Shown piece by piece: positions 61,776-64,000 of a DNA stretch of 64,000 bases (position 1 is its first letter; the number at the start of each line of letters is the position of its first letter). A program made the position numbers and the translations under genes. The notes under the pieces are model-generated. The model saw only the letters and a program-made list of their open reading frames with translations. It did not search any database and was not told the DNA's origin. This DNA comes from Clostridium sp. (GTDB taxonomy: Bacteria > Bacillota > Clostridia > Clostridiales > Clostridiaceae), in assembly GCA_029257045.1 (NCBI GenBank), contig JARIDB010000081.1:1-64000 (forward strand), read 5' to 3'.

Positions 61776-62929
61776 TGTTAAAAGCTATTCATTTTGGAGC
61801 AGGTAATATAGGAAGAGGATTTATAGGATATTTACTAGCAAAATCAAATTATGATGTAACTTTTGTAGATATTGCAGATGAATTAGTTAATGATATAAAT
61901 AAATATAAAAATTACGAAGTTATAACATTAAGCAATACAAAGACAAAAGAATTAGTTGAAAATGTACAAGCTATTAGTTTGAAAAATAAAGAGGCTTTAA
62001 GAGAAGAAGTAATAAAGGCAGATTTAATAACTACTTCAATAGGAGCAAATAATCTAGCAAGTACTGGTAAATTATTAAAAGAACTTTTAGAAGCTAGAAG
62101 GTTAGTAAATAATAAACCTTTAGATATAATAGCTTGTGAAAATGCATTATTTGCTACAGATATAATAAAAAATTCAATTTTAGAAGATGCAAGTGAAGAA
62201 TTAAAATCTTACTTAGAAGAATATGTAGGCTTCCCAAATTCAGCAGTAGATAGAATAGTTCCAAATACAAAATCAATAAAAGAATGTCCAATTGATGTTG
62301 CAGTAGAAGATTTCTTTGAATGGGATATAGAAAAAAATAAAGTTAAAGTAAATAAAGATATTGAAGGTGCTGAATATACTGAAAACCTTGAGCCATACCT
62401 TGAAAGAAAATTATTTATGTTAAATGGAGCCCATGCAACAGTAGCATACTTAGGATATCAAAAAAAATATGAATTCATCCATGAAGCAATTTTAGATGAA
62501 GAAATAAGAAAAATAGCTTTAGATTTTCATAAGGCAGCTATAAAAGCTTTAAGTATTAAGCATAAAATGACTATAGAATCTTTAGAAGAATACTCAGAAA
62601 AGGTAATTAGAAGATTTGAAAATATATATCTTCAAGATGTTGTATCAAGAGTTGGAAGAGATCCGGTTAGAAAACTATCTAACAGAGATAGATTAATATC
62701 ACCACTAAAACTATGTTTAGAATATAAAATAGATTATTCAGCAATAGTTATTGGAATCGCAGCAGGACTAGCTTTTGATGATATAGAAGATCCGAAAGCA
62801 GAATATGTGCAAAATATTATAAAAGAAAAAGGAATTGAATATACAGTTGAAGAAATTTGTGGCATGCAAGATCAAGATGCAAAAGAAGCCATAAATAATG
62901 AATATAAGAAAATTAAATTTATTAGTTAA
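61775..62929 (+). CDS. mtlD: mannitol-1-phosphate 5-dehydrogenase
   Basis: This 384-residue NAD-dependent dehydrogenase converts mannitol-1-phosphate to fructose-6-phosphate. It has the N-terminal dinucleotide motif HFGAGNIGRGFIGYLLAKS (about 5-23), VDIADELV, IACENAL (about 119-125), SAVDRIVPN (about 152-160) and KLFMLNGAHATVAYLGY, the conserved Lys/Asn/His segment. The family is 380-390 residues. It overlaps mtlF by one base. It is the last gene of the operon; the palindromic region that follows may end transcription. Confidence 0.94.
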   Translation: MLKAIHFGAGNIGRGFIGYLLAKSNYDVTFVDIADELVNDINKYKNYEVITLSNTKTKELVENVQAISLKNKEALREEVIKADLITTSIGANNLASTGKLLKELLEARRLVNNKPLDIIACENALFATDIIKNSILEDASEELKSYLEEYVGFPNSAVDRIVPNTKSIKECPIDVAVEDFFEWDIEKNKVKVNKDIEGAEYTENLEPYLERKLFMLNGAHATVAYLGYQKKYEFIHEAILDEEIRKIALDFHKAAIKALSIKHKMTIESLEEYSEKVIRRFENIYLQDVVSRVGRDPVRKLSNRDRLISPLKLCLEYKIDYSAIVIGIAAGLAFDDIEDPKAEYVQNIIKEKGIEYTVEEICGMQDQDAKEAINNEYKKIKFIS

Positions 62930-62960
62930 GTATAAATTAAGATGTAGTTTCTAATTTAAG

Positions 62961-63144
62961 GTTATGCTTTAAAGTTCCAATTTTCAATAATTTTGAATAC
63001 AATTCTAAATTTAAGTTATCTAAGGCAGCTAAGTTTTCATAACTCGGTACCCTCAAACAATGAAAACTCTTAACGCTTTCTTAGCTATCTTAAATAAGAA
63101 TTGTAGTTTCTCATTATAATAAAATCTACACTTTAAAGCATAAT
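62961..63144. repeat. long imperfect palindrome between mtlD and glmS
   Basis: The left arm (about 62961-63040) includes TTATGCTTTAAAGT, TACAATTCT, ATTTAAG, AGCTAAG and GTTTTCAT. The right arm (about 63060-63144) carries the complementary blocks in reverse order: ATGAAAAC, CTTAGCT, CTTAAAT, AGAATTGTA and ACTTTAAAGCATAA. The loop holds a GGTACC. Total length is about 185 nt. It may act as a terminator of mtlD. Confidence 0.6.
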
Positions 63145-63276
63145 TTTAATAATTAATGTTCATCAAGTTATATAATACTTATATAAATTACTAGCCTCAA
63201 TTGGATTATAGAGCTATAAGATAAGAATGTTTCAATCTAACTATAAGTAAATTATATTAGTACAATTTGGGAATAG

Positions 63277-63305
63277 TTGACGTATATTGTAAGATGAAAT
63301 ATAAT
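63277..63305 (+). promoter_or_regulatory. glmS promoter
   Basis: TTGACG (63277-63282), 17-nt spacer, TATAAT (63300-63305). The transcript would start near 63312, about 70 nt before the ribozyme cleavage site. Confidence 0.7.
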
Positions 63306-63375
63306 AATTCAAGGAAGCTTGACATGATAAACAGTTTTCTAAAGCAATAATAAAGGAGGATAGAATTTTTAATTA

Positions 63376-63670
63376 AATAATAGCGCCAGAAGTTAAGAGC
63401 CCAAAAAGATTTGGATGAAAAAAGGAAACTCACGAAATTGAAATTTCGGAGTAAGTTCCACCAAGCCAAATTAAAATTTGGGGTTATAGGGGAAACTCAC
63501 GAAATTAAAATTTCGGAGTAAGTTCCACCAAGCCAAATTAAAATTTGGGGTGTCACTTAACTTGACGAGGATAGGGAGTATCGAAGTTTTCGGCGGATGC
63601 CCTACGGTATTAGTGCTACCGATAAAGATTAACAAAGCTAGAAAGTGATTTCTAGAACAAAATAAATCAG
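63376..63670 (+). ncRNA. glmS ribozyme/riboswitch with enlarged P1
   Basis: The glmS ribozyme core is recognisable. The cleavage context A|GCGCCAGAA has the cut expected before G63383. The 3' strand of P1 and the following core are CTTAACTTGACGAGG, then TATCGAAGTTTTCGGCGG, ATGCCCTACGG and the P4-type element ending AAATC near 63668. It is directly upstream of glmS. In the known mechanism, glucosamine-6-phosphate binds and the RNA cleaves itself, lowering glmS expression. P1 pairs AAGTTAAG (63390-63397) with CTTAACTT (63556-63563), leaving 158 nt in its loop, much larger than in the Thermoanaerobacter ribozyme as I recall it. Confidence 0.88.
63424..63551 (+). repeat. two 61-nt tandem units inside ribozyme P1
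   Basis: Units at 63424-63484 and 63491-63551 differ at one base by my reading. Each can fold into two hairpins: GAAATT/AATTTC within an outer GGAA...TTCC pairing, and CCAAATT/AATTTGG. Six nt separate the units (period 67). Confidence 0.8.
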
Positions 63671-63747
63671 GTACTAGGAAAATTGAATATTGTTTTAAGA
63701 CTTCCCTATTATAATTAAAAAATAATTAGAAAAAGGGAGAATTAATT

Positions 63748-64000
63748 ATGTGTGGAATCGTAGGATATTTAGGAAAGAATAAGGCATCAGAAATATTAGT
63801 AGAAGGATTATCTAAACTAGAATATAGAGGATATGATTCAGCTGGTATTGCAATTATTGAGAATGGAAATATTGATGTAAATAAATGCAAAGGTAGACTA
63901 GCTAATTTACAGAAAAAGATTTCAGGACTTACTATAAAGGGAACAGTAGGAATTGGTCATACTAGATGGGCAACTCACGGTGAACCTTCTGATGTGAATT
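63748..64000 (+). CDS. glmS: glucosamine-fructose-6-phosphate aminotransferase GlmS (partial, 5' end)
   Basis: The first 84 codons are present, cut by the window edge. It begins [20 protein letters not shown]: Cys2, the catalytic nucleophile of class II glutamine amidotransferases after Met removal. [16 protein letters not shown] and [15 protein letters not shown] follow, which are standard for GlmS. It makes glucosamine-6-phosphate from fructose-6-phosphate and glutamine, the entry to peptidoglycan precursors. AAAGGGAG precedes the ATG. Control by the upstream ribozyme is expected. Confidence 0.95.
   Translation, partial: MCGIVGYLGKNKASEILVEGLSKLEYRGYDSAGIAIIENGNIDVNKCKGRLANLQKKISGLTIKGTVGIGHTRWATHGEPSDVN

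Noticed and set aside
62961..63144. T-box or other classical riboswitch in the mtlD-glmS gap
   Set aside because: No T-box consensus or known aptamer core was seen; the feature is best described as a long palindrome separate from the ribozyme.
63424..63551. CRISPR array
   Set aside because: Only two 61-nt units with a 6-nt gap; they sit inside the glmS ribozyme P1 and have no spacer pattern.

Overview
The window is AT-rich, tightly coding DNA typical of Clostridium sensu stricto, an anaerobic spore-forming Firmicute. The evidence is the codon use, strong AGGAGG ribosome sites with frequent TTG/GTG starts, an [FeFe]-hydrogenase operon, ferredoxin-linked 2-oxoacid oxidation, GerMN spore-type domains, catabolite (cre-like) sites and many PTS genes. 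No prophage, insertion sequence, CRISPR array, rRNA or tRNA was recognised. The genes read as ordinary chromosome; the unusual content lies in the intergenic DNA and in one intein.

Layout. 1-1.3 kb: a possible partial gene end and an endonuclease/exonuclease/phosphatase-fold protein. 1.3-2.7 kb (minus): sodium:solute symporter. 2.9-7.1 kb: hydC-hydB-hydA, a probable electron-bifurcating hydrogenase. 7.3-9.8 kb: an Sm-like small protein, a leaderless endolysin-type amidase and a small alarmone synthetase. 9.9-12.5 kb (minus): two-subunit 2-oxoacid:ferredoxin oxidoreductase. 12.8-19.6 kb: GltS, two small unknown proteins (one short and convergent), a Nudix hydrolase, a MATE exporter behind a leader terminator, a second amidase, a GNAT acetyltransferase and a GerMN lipoprotein. 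19.8-25.7 kb: pgi, a YqxD-type protein, a Y_Y_Y-repeat protein with a lytic transglycosylase, and an RsuA-type pseudouridine synthase. 26.3-32 kb: pcrA interrupted by a 360-residue intein, then ligA and a small membrane protein. 32.4-37.4 kb: two paralogous amino-acid binding lipoproteins that share a promoter/operator design, one with its permease and ATPase, with a two-P-loop ATPase between them. 37.5-40 kb: a large Sel1-repeat protein.

40.2-57.5 kb is the most coherent system: peptidoglycan-sugar salvage in two blocks. Block 1 holds a Lac-family PTS (IIA, small membrane protein, IIB, IIC), a MupG-type 6-phosphomuramidase and a BadF/NagK-type amino-sugar kinase. Block 2 holds murQ, murP, a second mupG and an RpiR regulator. 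Between them lie a CDF metal transporter, an M18 aminopeptidase, a MarR regulator and a heterodimeric ABC exporter. 57.8-62.9 kb is the mannitol operon mtlA-mtlR-mtlF-mtlD behind a cre-like site. The window ends in a glmS ribozyme and the start of glmS, so amino-sugar breakdown and synthesis lie side by side.

Most notable non-coding observations: (i) an intergenic element in at least three good copies plus one decayed copy, whose paired arms change together between copies, which suggests a structured RNA; (ii) a glmS ribozyme whose P1 helix carries a 158-nt insertion containing two nearly identical 61-nt units; (iii) a nested palindrome in the rpiR leader whose core also overlaps the murQ promoter; (iv) a shared 29-bp operator at the two binding-protein promoters; (v) a long imperfect palindrome between mtlD and glmS.
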